A program made the translations under genes and the position numbers. DNA of 64,000 bases from Zymoseptoria tritici IPO323 (Eukaryota > Ascomycota > Dothideomycetes > Mycosphaerellales > Mycosphaerellaceae): NCBI RefSeq assembly GCF_000219625.1, contig NC_018209.1, positions 806,001 to 870,000 of the forward strand, given 5' to 3'. Within the stretch, counting starts at the first letter, position 1, and each line of letters starts with the position of its first letter. Of this stretch, positions 20,680 to 32,629 are shown piece after piece. The notes beneath the pieces are model-generated. The model saw only the letters and a list, made by a program, of their open reading frames with translations, was not told where the DNA came from and searched no databases.

Positions 20680-22131
20680 ATGCTCGGGAGGTTCGTCTTG
20701 TCTAAGAAAATATCTCTTCACACGAATACTTGGCTGACTCGATCACCAGCCTCTCCATCGACCGTGTGCTACACCCAGCCAACGATCATCAAATCCATGA
20801 TCTCACGACCTAGAGTCGCTGTTCGATCCATACATTCGAAATCAGAAGCTGGCTCTGAGGACTCCGATTGTGTGCGACCATCCTCTGAACGACCTCCTTC
20901 ACTGAAGCCATTGGACCTTGGCGAGACACCCTTCTTCAGCCGAATGTCTCTCCCAAGCCTGAACAGAGACTCTTGGGGTACTTCAAAGCGCATCAGCATT
21001 GGTCCGCCGACCGCGTTTCGTCGAGTCGAGCTCACGGAGCAGCAACGGGCCTCTCTCATACCCCTTGGACTGGATCCGGCTGTGTTGCGCGAATTCGTTG
21101 TGATTCCACAAGACGACGAGCCCGCACTCAGCTACGCCACCTCGAAGGCCACAGATAGTCAACGCAATTCCTTCTACAATGCGCCGTCGCCGCGTCACGG
21201 AAAGGCCATCTCAATCACAAGCTTGCCTGCGTCAGCAGCTTCAACCATCGAGAGGACACGCAATGTACCACCCACACGAGAACGAATGCCAAACAGGCCA
21301 ATGCTTGCTTATCGTTCGTCCTCAGGCTCTATTCGCTCGCTGCGTCGCCAAGTCATCGATGTTAATGCGGCCGCAACAGCATCCCGCCATTCCATCGACT
21401 GGGCTCGTCTCGGCGGCCGCAGGCGAGCTGACTCTCGCAACCGCTCCATGGAGAGCAACAACCTCGACATCGATCGTGAGATACTCGAGCTTAACACTAT
21501 TGTCGAAGAGCGTCGAGCTGAAGGATTACGGTCGTCCACACCTGACACGCACGTCTCCGCCGTAGCACCTCTCATGTCCATCCGCGCTCGGTCGCAAACA
21601 CTGACCGCGATCGGCTCCGCATTCTCCCGTCCTCTGCCCGTCACCACGGAGAATACTCCACAACAGACTCCCGACCTCGACACAGCCGAGATCTCACCCA
21701 TCACACAGCGCCTCTCCCGCCCCTTCACCCTCATGCCAGATCAGATACCCACTCTCGCCGCAGAATTGACCACCACTGTCCGCTCGGCTCCCACAAACAC
21801 CCGCGTCAACGGCTGGCTCTCCTCCCTCTTCCCATCGATCAAGCCCGACACCGCCACCACCCGCGACACATTCTACGCCTGCTCTCCAACCGTTGTCCAC
21901 CAACGCGTCGTCTCCACTGCGTCGACAGCTACCGTCACAGAGTCGGACTCACCCAGCGACCCATCCTCAGCGTTCTCGAAGCATCACAGTCGTTCTATCA
22001 CCGAGGTATCAGCAATGACACCGACTTCGAGCCCGCCAAGTAGTGCGAGGGAGTGGAAGAGGGGGAGTGCGACTGTTTGGGCGGTGGAAGCAGAGTGTGT
22101 CAGTCCAACGAAGGTCGGATTGGCTTTCTGA
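20680..22131 (+). CDS. Hypothetical, largely disordered protein
   Basis: 483 residues in one exon, rich in Ser, Thr, Pro and Arg, with no domain I can name. The best conserved-looking segment is around residues 95-150 (SIGPPTAFRRVELTEQQRAS then LIPLGLDPAVLREFVVIPQD). It resembles the short 'FRR...PLELS' motif seen in many disordered Dothideomycete proteins. A second ordered patch lies near the end (RVNGWLSSLFPSI and DTFYAC). The start could be the ATG at 20680 or the in-frame ATG at 20797, which removes a basic 39-residue leader. Codon use and the length of the open frame favour a real gene; the function is unknown. Confidence 0.6.
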   Translation: MLGRFVLSKKISLHTNTWLTRSPASPSTVCYTQPTIIKSMISRPRVAVRSIHSKSEAGSEDSDCVRPSSERPPSLKPLDLGETPFFSRMSLPSLNRDSWGTSKRISIGPPTAFRRVELTEQQRASLIPLGLDPAVLREFVVIPQDDEPALSYATSKATDSQRNSFYNAPSPRHGKAISITSLPASAASTIERTRNVPPTRERMPNRPMLAYRSSSGSIRSLRRQVIDVNAAATASRHSIDWARLGGRRRADSRNRSMESNNLDIDREILELNTIVEERRAEGLRSSTPDTHVSAVAPLMSIRARSQTLTAIGSAFSRPLPVTTENTPQQTPDLDTAEISPITQRLSRPFTLMPDQIPTLAAELTTTVRSAPTNTRVNGWLSSLFPSIKPDTATTRDTFYACSPTVVHQRVVSTASTATVTESDSPSDPSSAFSKHHSRSITEVSAMTPTSSPPSSAREWKRGSATVWAVEAECVSPTKVGLAF

Positions 22132-22887
22132 TTCGATGGACATGAATGCAGGACAATGTTTATCGCAGCGATAGTAGTCGAATATACCCAGGAGTGGAAA
22201 GAATATGAACAGCACGCCTTGCGGATCAGTCGTGGTCTACAGTACTGATAATCATGAGGAAAAGGAGGGACGAATGTACATAGACTTCAGCAGGCGAGAA
22301 CAACATCAGCTCCAATCAACTCGCAAATCGCACTTCTCTCCCACTTCACACAACATTTTCCTCTTCCTCCCTCAGTCATCAATCCTCCGAAAAATACACA
22401 GAAGCGACCGCTCATCCTCCGAGAATCCAAAAAGCTCGATCTCAAGCATAACCCCTCGATCACCCGCAGAAGTCTGGGCCAAGGCATCCGAGAGTCGGCG
22501 GCATTCTAGACCCCTCGCTTGAAACGCGCAACACCTTCTTCCTCTCATCCACACCTTCCTTTCGATCCTGCACGCTCGATCCACGTGTGAAGTGAGCCGC
22601 ATGAGTCGCTTGGCTTTTGTGATACGGAGCTTGATGGAGGTTCGAGACCGGGTGATTGACTGTGAGGCGACCCTCTGTTGGGCTGACACGAAGGATGGAG
22701 GGAGTACATAAAGGTAGGTCGGACATGCTCTTCGAGGGTCTGTTGCGCTTTGTGTTTCAGTAAGGAGTTCTCTAGCGACTCGATCTCTTTGTTCTCTACT
22801 ATCAGGAAGAGCAAGACTTCTGCGACAAACAGATACAGCTCTCTACTCTCTCCAACTACAGCTCCGACTCCAACCAGCACAGCAAAC
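22132..22887. other. Intergenic region with CT-rich leader of the next gene
   Basis: About 750 bp. The last 150 bp are pyrimidine-rich and A/C-rich, like a fungal 5' leader, and end in the AACATGG start context of the following gene. No other gene is supported. Confidence 0.4.
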
Positions 22888-23313
22888 ATGGCGTCCACCT
22901 CCCACCCAACGCAAACCCACCCCTCCGCCCCTCCCGCCGCCCTCTCAAAAGAAGACTCCACCGCCACCACCACCTCCTCCACCTCCACCGACTTCGAAGT
23001 CGCGTCGCCGATGAAATTCACCCACACCGGTGACCCGTTGGCCGATCGACCGAGCGTGCAGGATGCGGAACCCAAGCTGTCACGACACATCAGAGCGATT
23101 CCCGATGATGGCAACGAGGAGGATGGGAAAGAGAAGGGATTGATGGCGAAGTTGAAGGCGAAACTCCTAGGTTCAAAGGGGAAGGAGCACGCGCATCACG
23201 AAGCTCCGACGAGGACGTCGGAAGATGTGGAGGTTGTGGGTACGATGAGTGGGAGTCCGGTTAGGGATGGAGGAGGGTTGGAGAGGCATATTAGTGCTAT
23301 TCCGCAGGATTGA
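22888..23313 (+). CDS. Small hypothetical protein with duplicated RHIxAIP motif
   Basis: 141 residues starting at the AACATGG context (22888); a longer frame upstream adds only low-complexity residues that look like leader. The first 40 residues are Ser/Thr/Pro-rich. An 11-residue motif occurs twice, as LSRHIRAIPDD (64-74) and LERHISAIPQD (131-141, the exact C-terminus). Between them is a basic amphipathic segment (KGLMAKLKAKLLGSKGKEH). I do not recognise a family. The protein is probably cytosolic; the duplicated motif suggests a short linear binding element. Confidence 0.6.
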   Translation: MASTSHPTQTHPSAPPAALSKEDSTATTTSSTSTDFEVASPMKFTHTGDPLADRPSVQDAEPKLSRHIRAIPDDGNEEDGKEKGLMAKLKAKLLGSKGKEHAHHEAPTRTSEDVEVVGTMSGSPVRDGGGLERHISAIPQD

Positions 23314-24097
23314 TGGGGCTTTTGGAAGAGCGAGTTCAGGGTTTAGGGAGATGGAGGGTGGCTGTACCATATCAGACGCGGTGATGAGTTGGATGCAGAG
23401 CGCGCTGAGTGTGCATTACAGGCGTCAATGGTGCTTTTGAGCGATGGGCAACGTGGGACATGAATTGCGCGGTCAAGCCGGTTTCTGTACGGCGGAGAGA
23501 ATGAAGCATTCAGCAACAAGAAGAAGCTCTGAAGCGGCGCCAGCGGACTGTGAGCCTTTCCAATGGCTGACGCAGGTAACTGTGCCGTTTTGGCTTGCCT
23601 TGTCGATCATTCTGCTCCTGTCTGGACTCTCCATACTTCGTATACGGCATCGAAACAAGGCGAGATCCCGCCATTTTCAGCTTGCGACTTCGTGACTCCT
23701 TCGGGCTGCGCGTTTGCTTCTTGATGTAGTTTCAAGTCTGGAGCTGCTTCGCTTGTCAGATTGTGCACCATTCGTCTGCTTGTTTTCGACGCTTGTGGTT
23801 ACCACTCGTCGTGGGTGTATGCTGAGTACAGCGAACATGCTGAAGCAAGCTGAACAGCATAGCAAAAGCACAGACCACCACATTGCATCAGCTCGACGGA
23901 TCTCAGCGGCAACAGTGTCACAGACCCCTCACGCGACACATCATCCGCATGATCATGAAATTCCTCATGTAATACATCATCTAGCCTCTATAATTCGCCT
24001 TTAATGTATCCGTTCTCATTCTAATGCTTTTCAGAATCCACGAAGACTCATTCGAGAGAGTCACGATATGCAACGCCTCGCTCAATATGCCAAACGA
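23314..24097. other. Convergent gap before the desaturase gene
   Basis: Contains 3' UTRs of two convergent genes. A plus-strand frame of 83 codons at 23444-23695 encodes one hydrophobic stretch (VPFWLALSIILLLSGLSIL) but has no other support. Nothing else is recognised. Confidence 0.35.
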
Positions 24098-25408
24098 TCA
24101 CGCGCTCTTAACATGCGTCTTCTTCGTCTCCCATTCGAGAACTCCCTCCTCTCCCTCTTTGGGCTGCACCGCCTGGCAGCTTGAGAATGTCTTCCACAAT
24201 GCGATCCAGAACGGGGTGTCGTCACGGCGGTAGTAGTCGCCGAGAACGGGCCTCATGGCTTTGGTGGCTTCTTCGGCGTGGTAGAATGGCATGGATCTGG
24301 AAGAGGAGGGAAGTCAGTTCTGGATCACAGAAAGGAGTTGCTACGATAATGCTCACGGGAAGAGGTGGTGAACGACGTGGAAGTCGATGATGCCGTGGAA
24401 GACCTTGCGGCCGATGAAGCCAAATGGTCGGTCGACAGTGGTCAAGGCGCCGTCGAGGAAGGTCCAGCGCGAGGCCTCGTAGTGGTGGCTGTCCGGGTGA
24501 GTGTGGTGGAGGTAAGTGATGGCGACTAAAGAGCACAGGTCAGCAATTGAAGAGACAACCCAGCGAGGATCGCAGGATAACATACCCAACCAGTTGTTGA
24601 CCCAGAGGTAGGGCAGGCCGTATAACAGGAATGTGTTGGCTACGCCAATCACGCCGGAGAGCTGGTACAGAGCGAACATGACCGCACCGAGACCGACTGT
24701 CGACAAGAACACGAATGGCCGCTGCGAAGGCGTCCACAAGTTGGCCATCGGGTCGAAATGGCTTCCCGCCCAGCTCGAGCCCTCCAAAGCCTTAGGAGTG
24801 GACCGCGCCCCGGCGCTCACGTAGAAGAGGAGGTACGCCTGCCAGCCCAAAAGCTGATGCATCACAAGTCCACCAAACATATACAGAGGAGCGTCCTCAG
24901 CGTGTCCAATCACCTCCGCAATCTTGCTCCCAATACTCTTCTCGCCCGCTCGGTGCGGCACGAACGCGGTGTCCTTCTCCATGTGTCCGGTGTAGCGATG
25001 ATGACGGGCGTGGGTGTACTTCCAGGGAAAGTACGGCACCAAGAGGGATGTGTGGAGGGTGTATCCGACGATGTCGTTGGCCCAGTTGCTGGTGTAGAGA
25101 CCGCCGTGTCCGCACTCGTGGGCCACGATCCAGATGCCCGTGAAGACGAGACCTTCGATGTAACCGTACAGCGCCCACAATGCCCAGCGAGCGGGCCAGT
25201 ACTCGACAAGAGGGATGGTCTTGTAGGCGGCGAAGGCGATCAGCGCGGCGACGGAGCAGTCGAAGATGGCGTGGGCGGAGGATTTCCACGCTGTGGGCTT
25301 GAAGCAGTGCTCGGGGATGGCATTGCGGATTTGGCGAATGGTCGGAGTTTTCTTCTCGACCGACAGCGTCGTCGCCGGAGCGGCTTCTAATGTGACTGTT
25401 CTGCTCAT
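24098..25408 (-). CDS. FAD2: Delta-12 (oleate) type fatty acid desaturase
   Basis: A membrane di-iron desaturase of the ER, which most likely converts oleate to linoleate. Exons 25408-24586, 24525-24357 and 24296-24098 give 396 residues. Both introns are 60 nt; the first is stop-free and in frame. The three histidine boxes that bind the di-iron centre are present: HECGH (97-101), HARHH (133-137) and HVVHH (324-328). Hydrophobic spans flank them. The segment IRNAIPEHCFKPTAWKS and the end SMPFYHAEEATKAMRP are typical of the plant/fungal delta-12 group. The start MSRTVTLEAA is used because the frame upstream has no conserved residues. A delta-15 (omega-3) activity cannot be excluded by eye. Confidence 0.9.
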
Positions 25409-27531
25409 AATGGCGTCTGAGAATGTGTGGGAGAGGGTGGAACAGGATGTCGCAAGAAGAAGGAGACGTGGAGATAGAAGAAGCTCCAGAGACAAATTTA
25501 TTGGTGAGGCGGACCCCTTCCCAGGCTTACAGGCAGAAAGACCCGCAAGTGATAGGCGGTGCACGTCCTCTCTCCCCCGACTCTCCCAATTCACCGCAGA
25601 AGATGATCCATTCTGCCACGGGTCCCTTGGCAAGGGCAAAATCAGACGAGCTAGGCGAATGGAAAGGTTGAGCTGGGAACACGCTACTGTGCTAGGGCTA
25701 TCCAGCGATGGCGGGCCGGCGAGCCAGCGATCTGGCATTGAAACATTCTCACTGGCTACCCAGGGTTCTCCTTGATCATCCACGAGTCGTGAGTGAAGTG
25801 GTTCTCTCACATGTCAAGACTTTGTCTGCATTGCATCGAGTGATCAGTCTGACAGATGTCGTGCTTGTCATGGGGAAAAAAGTTGAGAGCTCTGGCAAAG
25901 CTCCAAAAAGCTTCCGCACAAGGGTTTCATCGTGCTTTTAAGGGGAGACCCTGCTTGTCTAATCTAGGGCAATTCATGACCGAGAACTCTGTTTAATTGG
26001 CTGAGGCTATCGGGCTTTTACATCGGTCGAGGATCCTTGCACTTTAGTTCAAGGTACCGAACAACACTAAAGAGAACTTCTTGTTGTCGGTAAGACTCGC
26101 TGCCGCGAAAATGACCCGGAGTCGCGCCAATTTGGCGGTGGTAAATGGCGGCTGATGTGCTGTGGAACGAGGACGGGTCGTTCCATCGGAAGCTGACCCA
26201 GAGCTTCTGGACGATTTTTGTGGATCGACTCGTGCTGTATGAATGGCGTAGGAACGATAGCGAGGGAGCATGAAGTGGTGCGGACTGCGTTTGTGGAAGC
26301 TGACCCGAGTGCTCGGATTTATATAAAGGTAGCTCGAGATTACTATCAGCATGAGGCGACTGCGTACGAGCACTGTCGAAAGGTTTGCCCGCCGTCATAC
26401 CGAAGTCCTCGATGGTCCAGAGATCGCATTCAAAAGAGACCAGCAGAATGCAACTTGAGTCAAAGCTGCTGTTTGTGAAGGTGACTGCTTGGTTGAATTG
26501 ACCGATGTACGCCAAACGCGAGACGTTTCTATCGAAGCATGCGCCGCAATCGGATAGAGCAATGCTACATCTCGCAGGCTTTGCTGACATAGTTCTAAGA
26601 AGCCTCAAGTGCTTACCATAGCTCGGTGGGTAAGTGGAAGACAAACCCCGTTCGCCTGGTACCTAGAATCAGATCTGGAGACCGCAAGGACGCTTCTCCA
26701 ACTTGTGATCCGGATCCAGCGATCACACGTCTCGTGCTGCACCGCTGTCGGCAAAGCAGCCGTGGGTCGTGTCGGCGAGGATCATTGGCGAGCTCACTCG
26801 GCATTGCACAGGCAGTCAGCCTCTCGACTTCCGACGTCGCGAGGCTGCACATGTCTATGGCACAGATTCCCGCAGAGCTCGCAACGCGAGCACAAACCCT
26901 GATGCCCGTCGTATGGGTGCATCAAGTAGTATGACGGGCTTTTCATTCATCTGCTCTTTCCAGGTCCCATGACAGCCGACGCCCCAGTGCTTTCATCGGC
27001 TGTTGTGGTTGACCGGTCCGAAATGTGTATACCAGCCGACTCTTGATGCCCGGGAGAACCGCGTGCGATATCTATCAGCCTTACCCGTGATCGGGGTGCC
27101 ACTTCATCCGTAGGCTTGAACCGCAGCATCGTTCGATTCGATGCTGTATGCTGACGTCCGTACAACTTCGTCTGGCAGCGGGTCGCGTTCAAGTCGCATC
27201 GGAACAGATTGCATGAAGAGGATGGTGTTACAGATGTTGCGACTGACAGGACGGAGTGTCGCAGCTGTCTCAAAGGTGGAAGAAATCCCGGCAGGGATTA
27301 TCGGGCCGTTAAAGCTCAACGCAGGCTTGGACGAAAACCGCCGGAGTAGCAACACTTTGAAGGAAGCTCTCTCCACGACGACTCTTTCAACACCTCATCC
27401 AACACTCGTCGCCGACACTCCACCACCGACCGATATATCCTCGAACTATCTCTGCCCGGTCCGCGCGGTATTGGTGTTGAATTAAGCTCCGCTGCATCAC
27501 CACAACCTTTCCCGACCTCCCCAGAAACAAA
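25409..27531. other. 2.1-kb gap between divergent desaturase and LAT1 genes
   Basis: This holds two divergent promoters and is otherwise poor in signals. The longest alternative frames (26018-26644 minus, 26947-27273 minus) have no recognisable motif, uneven composition and no clean start context. I see no tRNA, repeat or transposon footprint. Confidence 0.4.
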
Positions 27532-29203
27532 ATGTCGGCCTCTGCGGTGCTTTCGAGGGCGTCTCGTGGAGTTTGCACGAGAGGTGCATGGAGTGGATTG
27601 AGAGCACAGGATACCGTTACGTATGTTGGAGAGACATGTTGAGCATTGGTGAGACGGAAGGACAACGGCTGATGGAAAAGTTACAGACGGAGAATACCTG
27701 CGCTCTCAGCGCTCGCCCGCTACTATGCCTCGAAATGTACGTCCAAAGAGCTACGAATGTCCCAATGGTAGGCCGCAAGCTGACATGCGATTGTAGCATT
27801 CCCACCGCACACTGTCATCACGATGCCCGCCCTCTCACCAACCATGACCTCCGGAAACATTGGATCGTGGCAGAAGCAGGCCGGTGATGCTCTCGCACCT
27901 GGTGACGTTTTGGTGGAGATCGAGACCGACAAGGCACAGATGGACTTTGAGTTTCAGGAGGATGGTATTCTCGCAAAGATCTTGAAGGATTCGGGTACAA
28001 AGGATGTCGCTGTGGGCAACGTAAGTTTAGAAGATATGGACAACTTGCGCAACTTGGGCAACTGCTGATGTGAATGCGCAGCCAATTGCTGTCATGATCG
28101 AGGAGGGCGGTGATGTATCCGCGTTTGAGTCTTTCTCCCTGGACGATGCTGGTGGTGAGAAAGCTCCACCTGCGGCCAAGAAGGAGGGTGGTCAGGAAGC
28201 TGCTGAGGCTTCGGAGCCACCATCATCGAGCTCCCCAACCGCACCGGAACCCAAGGAGGAGGCACCCAAGGCACAGGAATCCGAGTCTTCCGGCGAGCGA
28301 CTGAGGACATCCCTCGAGCGCGAGCCAACCATTTCCCCAGCCGGCAAGAAGCTCGCTCTGGAGAAGGGCATCGCGATTGGCGGCATCAAGGGATCTGGTC
28401 CAGGTGGTCGCATCACCAAGCAGGACGTCGAAAAGGCCAAGCCAGCAGGCGGTGCTGCTCCAGCAACAGGTGGTGCTCCTGCAGCTGCCTCCTACGAGGA
28501 CATCGAGGCCACGAGCATGCGCAAGACCATTGCCGCCCGCCTGACCCAGTCCATGCAGCAAAACCCTCACTACTTCGTCGCCTCCTCCGTCTCAGTCAGC
28601 AAGCTCCTCAAACTCCGCGCCGCCCTCAACGCCTCCGCCGACGGCAAATACAAGCTTTCCGTCAACGACTTCCTCATCAAAGCCCTCGCCCACGCCGCCC
28701 GCAAGGTTCCCGCCGCCAACAGCTCGTGGCGTGAGGAGAACGGCAAAGTGTTCATCCGCCAAAACAATGTCGTCGACGTCTCCGTCGCCGTCGCCACTCC
28801 CGTCGGCCTCATGACTCCCATCGTCAAGAACGTCACCGGTACCGGCCTCGAAGCCGTCTCCTCTCAGATCAAAGACCTCGGAAAGCGCGCACGAGATGGC
28901 AAGCTTAAGCCGGAGGAATACCAAGGCGGCACCATCACCATCTCCAACATGGGCATGAACGACGCCATTGACCGCTTCACGGCTGTCATCAACCCGCCTC
29001 AAGCCACCATCCTCGCCGTCGGCGCTGTCAAGAAGGTCGCGATTCCCAAGGAGCTCGAGGACGGCTCGGAAGGTGTCGAGTGGGACGAGCAGATTGTGCT
29101 GACTGGATCATTTGACCACAAGGTCGTGGATGGCGCGGTCGGAGGCGAGTTCATGCGCGAGTTGAAGAAGGTCATCGAGAACCCGCTTGGACTGATGCTT
29201 TAG
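27532..29203 (+). CDS. LAT1: Dihydrolipoamide acetyltransferase, E2 of pyruvate dehydrogenase, mitochondrial
   Basis: E2 forms the core of the pyruvate dehydrogenase complex and transfers the acetyl group from lipoamide to CoA. Exons 27532-27620, 27687-27736, 27797-28020 and 28082-29203 join in phase to 494 residues. The N-terminus ([20 protein letters not shown]) is a mitochondrial presequence ending near ALARYYASK. One lipoyl domain follows, with the lipoyl lysine at Lys92 in [11 protein letters not shown]. Next come an Ala/Pro/Glu-rich linker, the E3-binding domain ([32 protein letters not shown]) and the catalytic domain. The active site HxxxD is His467/Asp471 in [13 protein letters not shown]. 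The protein ends ENPLGLML, as in other fungal E2s. The second exon (50 nt) is fixed by matching the conserved RYYASKSFPPHTVI text across two introns. Confidence 0.95.
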
Positions 29204-29894
29204 GGGAAGGGAGATGCGACTGGCCGAACCGGATCGATCGGCTGTGTTTTTCGTGTATGGCCTTTTTGTACTTTGGGCGAATTGATGTACAGTGAGCGAC
29301 TACCTATCTGATCTGCGACTTTCTCCTCTTCCGCGCTTCCGAGATATCATGGCGACGGACGAACGCGAGCGTGGCTGCTTCTGGACGAGATGCTACAGAG
29401 GGAAGAAAAGCAGTGAAGGCCTTTGCAGCTCCTGTACCTGGCTGCTGCTTTCTGCGGGTATGGTGCAAGCATGAGAAAAGGAGTGAGGAGTTCGGTCATT
29501 TTTGTTTCTGTCTACTGTGGATGCATTCACTGTGCTGATGGCGTTAGCAGAGATAAGGCTCGATATCAAGAAAGCACGAGCGTTGACTTGTGAGTAATCT
29601 CCTGATCATTGTCGCTGATTTACTTCTCAGCAGCAAGATGGGTTCACGTTCAGCTCTCACTTTCCCGCACCGCGTATGTTTCCACCCCATGCTCACCACT
29701 GGAGATACATAAGCTCTTTGCGATACCACGACACCTCCCACTCAACATCCACCTGCCCCTACGAATATTGGCTTGAATCCGAAACGTTCTGACCAAAGGC
29801 GACGTCTCTTACCACACGACAGCACATGAATTGACATCCAGGTCAAGCTCACTCTCAGATTCAACACGACCCAACAGCCATCGAGACATTGGCC
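29204..29894. other. Intergenic region before the paralog array
   Basis: 690 bp. A TATA-like sequence, GATACATAAGCTCTTT, lies at 29704-29719, and a C/A-rich leader follows up to the next start codon. Nothing else is recognised. Confidence 0.4.
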
Positions 29895-30773
29895 ATGGCG
29901 GATCTCGTGGCGGATTGCGTTGCGCTTTCGCGCAAAGCCGGTTTCCCATACGTCCTGAGAATGGTCTGCCACGTCTCAATCCTCATCCTCTGCAACAACA
30001 GAACTAACGAAACCTCATAGACTACAATCACCTCTGGTCACCTGAAAGGTCAGACCGTCATCGAAGTGATAGGATCGACGGGATTCCGCTTCCTCGATCT
30101 CCCGATTGAGCTCCGTGACCGCATCTACCGCCTCATCTTGATCCAGTCCGAACCAATCTTACTGTCGGCTCTCATCAGCCTGAAGTCTGGGACCAAGCTG
30201 TTGTCGAGTAAGAGGTTCCCATATGACCCTCACGACCATCGGTATAAGTCAGTCAAATGGTCCTGTGGCCCACAAAGCTGGCTCAGTCTTCTCGCTGTCA
30301 GCAAACAGATCCAAGCAGAGGTCGCTCCGATCGCCTACGGCGCCAACACCTTCAAGCAGGATTCCTCCACCGCGCTGAGCCATTTCGCGCCCAAGATCGG
30401 CTCGTTCATTCAGCACTTGGCTGTGGTCGACTTTGGACAGAGCTGCACTTGGGTCAACATCAGACGCACGCTCAACGACTTGAAGCAAGCCAAGGGATTG
30501 CGCAAGCTGATCTTCGAAGAGGGGATGCTTTTGCACGCTCTGTTCATGGTCGCTCGCAAGGACGATCACCAGAAAATGGCGGCGATCATGTCGAAAGACC
30601 TCAGCGACCTCCTGATGGGTCTTCAGGTTGCCTACAAGGCCAGTGGTCGGACTTGGAAGGCAGCGGACGTTCCGTGCCTTCGTTCTGACGAAGAGTACCG
30701 TGGTAAACCGGGCAGTAAGGAGGCGCAGAGACTGATGAAGAGAGTCTGCAAGCTGAATGAAGAGTATCTCTGA
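29895..30773 (+). CDS. F-box-like 'LPxELRxxIY' family protein, paralog 1
   Basis: Function unknown; this is the first member of a four-gene tandem array. The model joins 29895-29963 to 30021-30773 (273 residues). The intron has a weak GTCTGC donor but is needed because exon 2 has no ATG before the conserved region and is preceded directly by a stop. Conserved blocks: FRFLDLPIELRDRIYRLIL, resembling an F-box or 2EXR-type start; LLAVSKQIQAEVAPIAYGAN, shared with all paralogs; and a leucine-rich segment (IQHLAVVDFG..LNDLKQAKGLRKLIF). No signal peptide or membrane helix is seen. Proteins of this type are common in Dothideomycete genomes and uncharacterised. An adaptor role is only an inference from the F-box resemblance. 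Confidence 0.75.
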
Positions 30774-31415
30774 GATGATATGAGCGTTTTCGGAGGCTTT
30801 GACTTTGGCTAGGACAAGCAGGTGCGAGCGATGACTTTTGAATATGCTTGCTGAGCGTGAGATTGGAGTTTTCTTGTTTCTTGGATCAAGACCTGGACGG
30901 GGTATGACAAAAGCGTTGCTTGTCTCACACGAAAGGCTGTTCCACTACGCCCAGAGCTGCATCTCTGGGCTGCGCAAAAGTTATGCTCTCTTCGGTGGAG
31001 CAGGAGTCTTATGCTACTTGACTCTTTCACTCGAGGCCGGGCAGAGATGAAGACGATCACCTCTTTGCTAAAGCTGTCGTCAACACTTGCTTCGCAATTG
31101 AGACTCGTCATGAATCCAATGCTGCTTATCCACATCTCCGTAAGTCCTCAATCTCATTCACTCTCGATGACGTCGGACGGCTGATCTGGCATGTGACAGC
31201 GGCGAGGTGAAGTGAAGCTGACCAACCAGAGAGCACGGCGTGATCGTTAGCGTCGTTTCGGATAGCTCTGTTGAGCTATGCTGCCTAGCTCACTGCAGCT
31301 TGGAGCTCATCGGACTTCACTCGATCACCACGCCGTGGTATAAGTATCTGTCTCTGCCCCTCCCCTCCTCAGACTTGAGCTTTGTCGCACTTCCACCAAC
31401 GACAGCATCGCCATC
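30774..31415. promoter_or_regulatory. Promoter region of paralog 2
   Basis: 640 bp with no gene. A good TATA box, GGTATAAGTA, lies at about 31335-31344, some 75 bp before the ATG at 31416, followed by a CT-rich leader (ctgcccctcccctcctc). Confidence 0.5.
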
Positions 31416-32629
31416 ATGATACTCGAAGAGATGCACGAGCACGTCAAGACCGTTGACAATTTGTCCGTGGATGAGGCGCCGGGAGAAGAGGAGACTGACT
31501 CCACTGATCAGGTCACAATGAGCATCGACACACTACGACGCATCATGGACTTGGGTCTGCATCCTGATGAGTGGGACACGATGGACGATCTCCTGGAACT
31601 GCTCCGCGAGGACACTCCCGCCGACTGGCCCGTGTTGGTGAGAACGATACTTTTCGGCGGTTCATGATCATCGCTGACAGATCTGAACAGATGGTGCGGC
31701 CGGATGGCAAGCAGATTTTCGCCTGGAAGAAGAACCCACCGTTCCCATTCCAGGAGTTGCCACCAGAACTTCGCAATGAGGTGTACAGACTCGCTGTCCC
31801 CAAGCCACGCACCATCGACATCTCGGCCTACGACCCGGCTGAAGGTCCAGTGGTAATCACGACCGGCAAAAACGATCACAGCGCCCATCGTCGACGATCG
31901 GATCGGAAGCAAAGACTCAAGACATCCATCAATGTACTTCTGATCTCCAAGGGAATCTCCCAAGAAGCTCTGAAAGTTCTCTACGCAGCCAACTGTTTCG
32001 CGCTATCACGCAACTACGACACACGCGCATTTGTGAGATTCCTGAAAGTCAACGTCAACCATATCACGATGATCGACTTAGGCGATCCCACATTGCGAAT
32101 GCTCGGAGCTTCGCTCGAGCATTTGGAGGTGGCCATCCACCTGCGCAAAGTGTACCTTCACTCCGATTTTGTCCTGAAGCCCAACAGCTATGGAAAGGGC
32201 AAGCTGTCAGGTGTTTGGTCAGATCAAGACATTCCTGGAAGTGCAGCCACTTTCTATCGCGCCGTCCGTACCTTTCTTGCGACCAAGAAGACGTCCTTCA
32301 CCTACCACCAGCTTTCTCACAAGGCTCTTCGCATCTTCGAAATACGACCTGCGGATTCCATCTCTCGGACGACCAGATTGCGCCATCGGCAGCTGCAGCA
32401 GGTTCAGGTCTCAGAACAGATCTCAGAGCCTAGACTCTCGGACGAAGAGAAAGTGGAGCAATTCATGGCGTCTTTCCGTCGGGCTGCGAACAAGGAACTC
32501 AAAGACGAGCCAATCGACCATGAAGAAGACACCGGTCACCATTCGGCCAAGAGATCTGAGATGGCCAAGAAGGTGACGAAGCGAGCACGTTTTGTGGAAT
32601 TCGATGAAGATGAAGACTTTGATCTCTGA
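31416..32629 (+). CDS. F-box-like 'LPxELRxxIY' family protein, paralog 2
   Basis: Second member of the array, function unknown. Exons 31416-31637 and 31691-32629 give 386 residues; the 53-nt intron has a GTGAGA donor and a GCTGAC branch site. Exon 1 encodes an acidic N-terminal extension (about 74 residues, DDLLELLREDTPADWPVL) absent from the other members. The family core then follows: FPFQELPPELRNEVYRLAV, VLLISKGISQEALKVLYAAN and a leucine-rich segment ending LEHLEVAIHLRKVYL. The C-terminal 70 residues are charged, with a basic patch (AKKVTKRARF, nuclear-localisation-like) and an acidic end (FDEDEDFDL). The longest and most elaborated of the four, it may have taken on a separate role. Confidence 0.8.

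Noticed and set aside
26018..26644. 208-codon minus-strand open frame
   Set aside because: No domain, no convincing start or leader, and composition unlike the confirmed genes.
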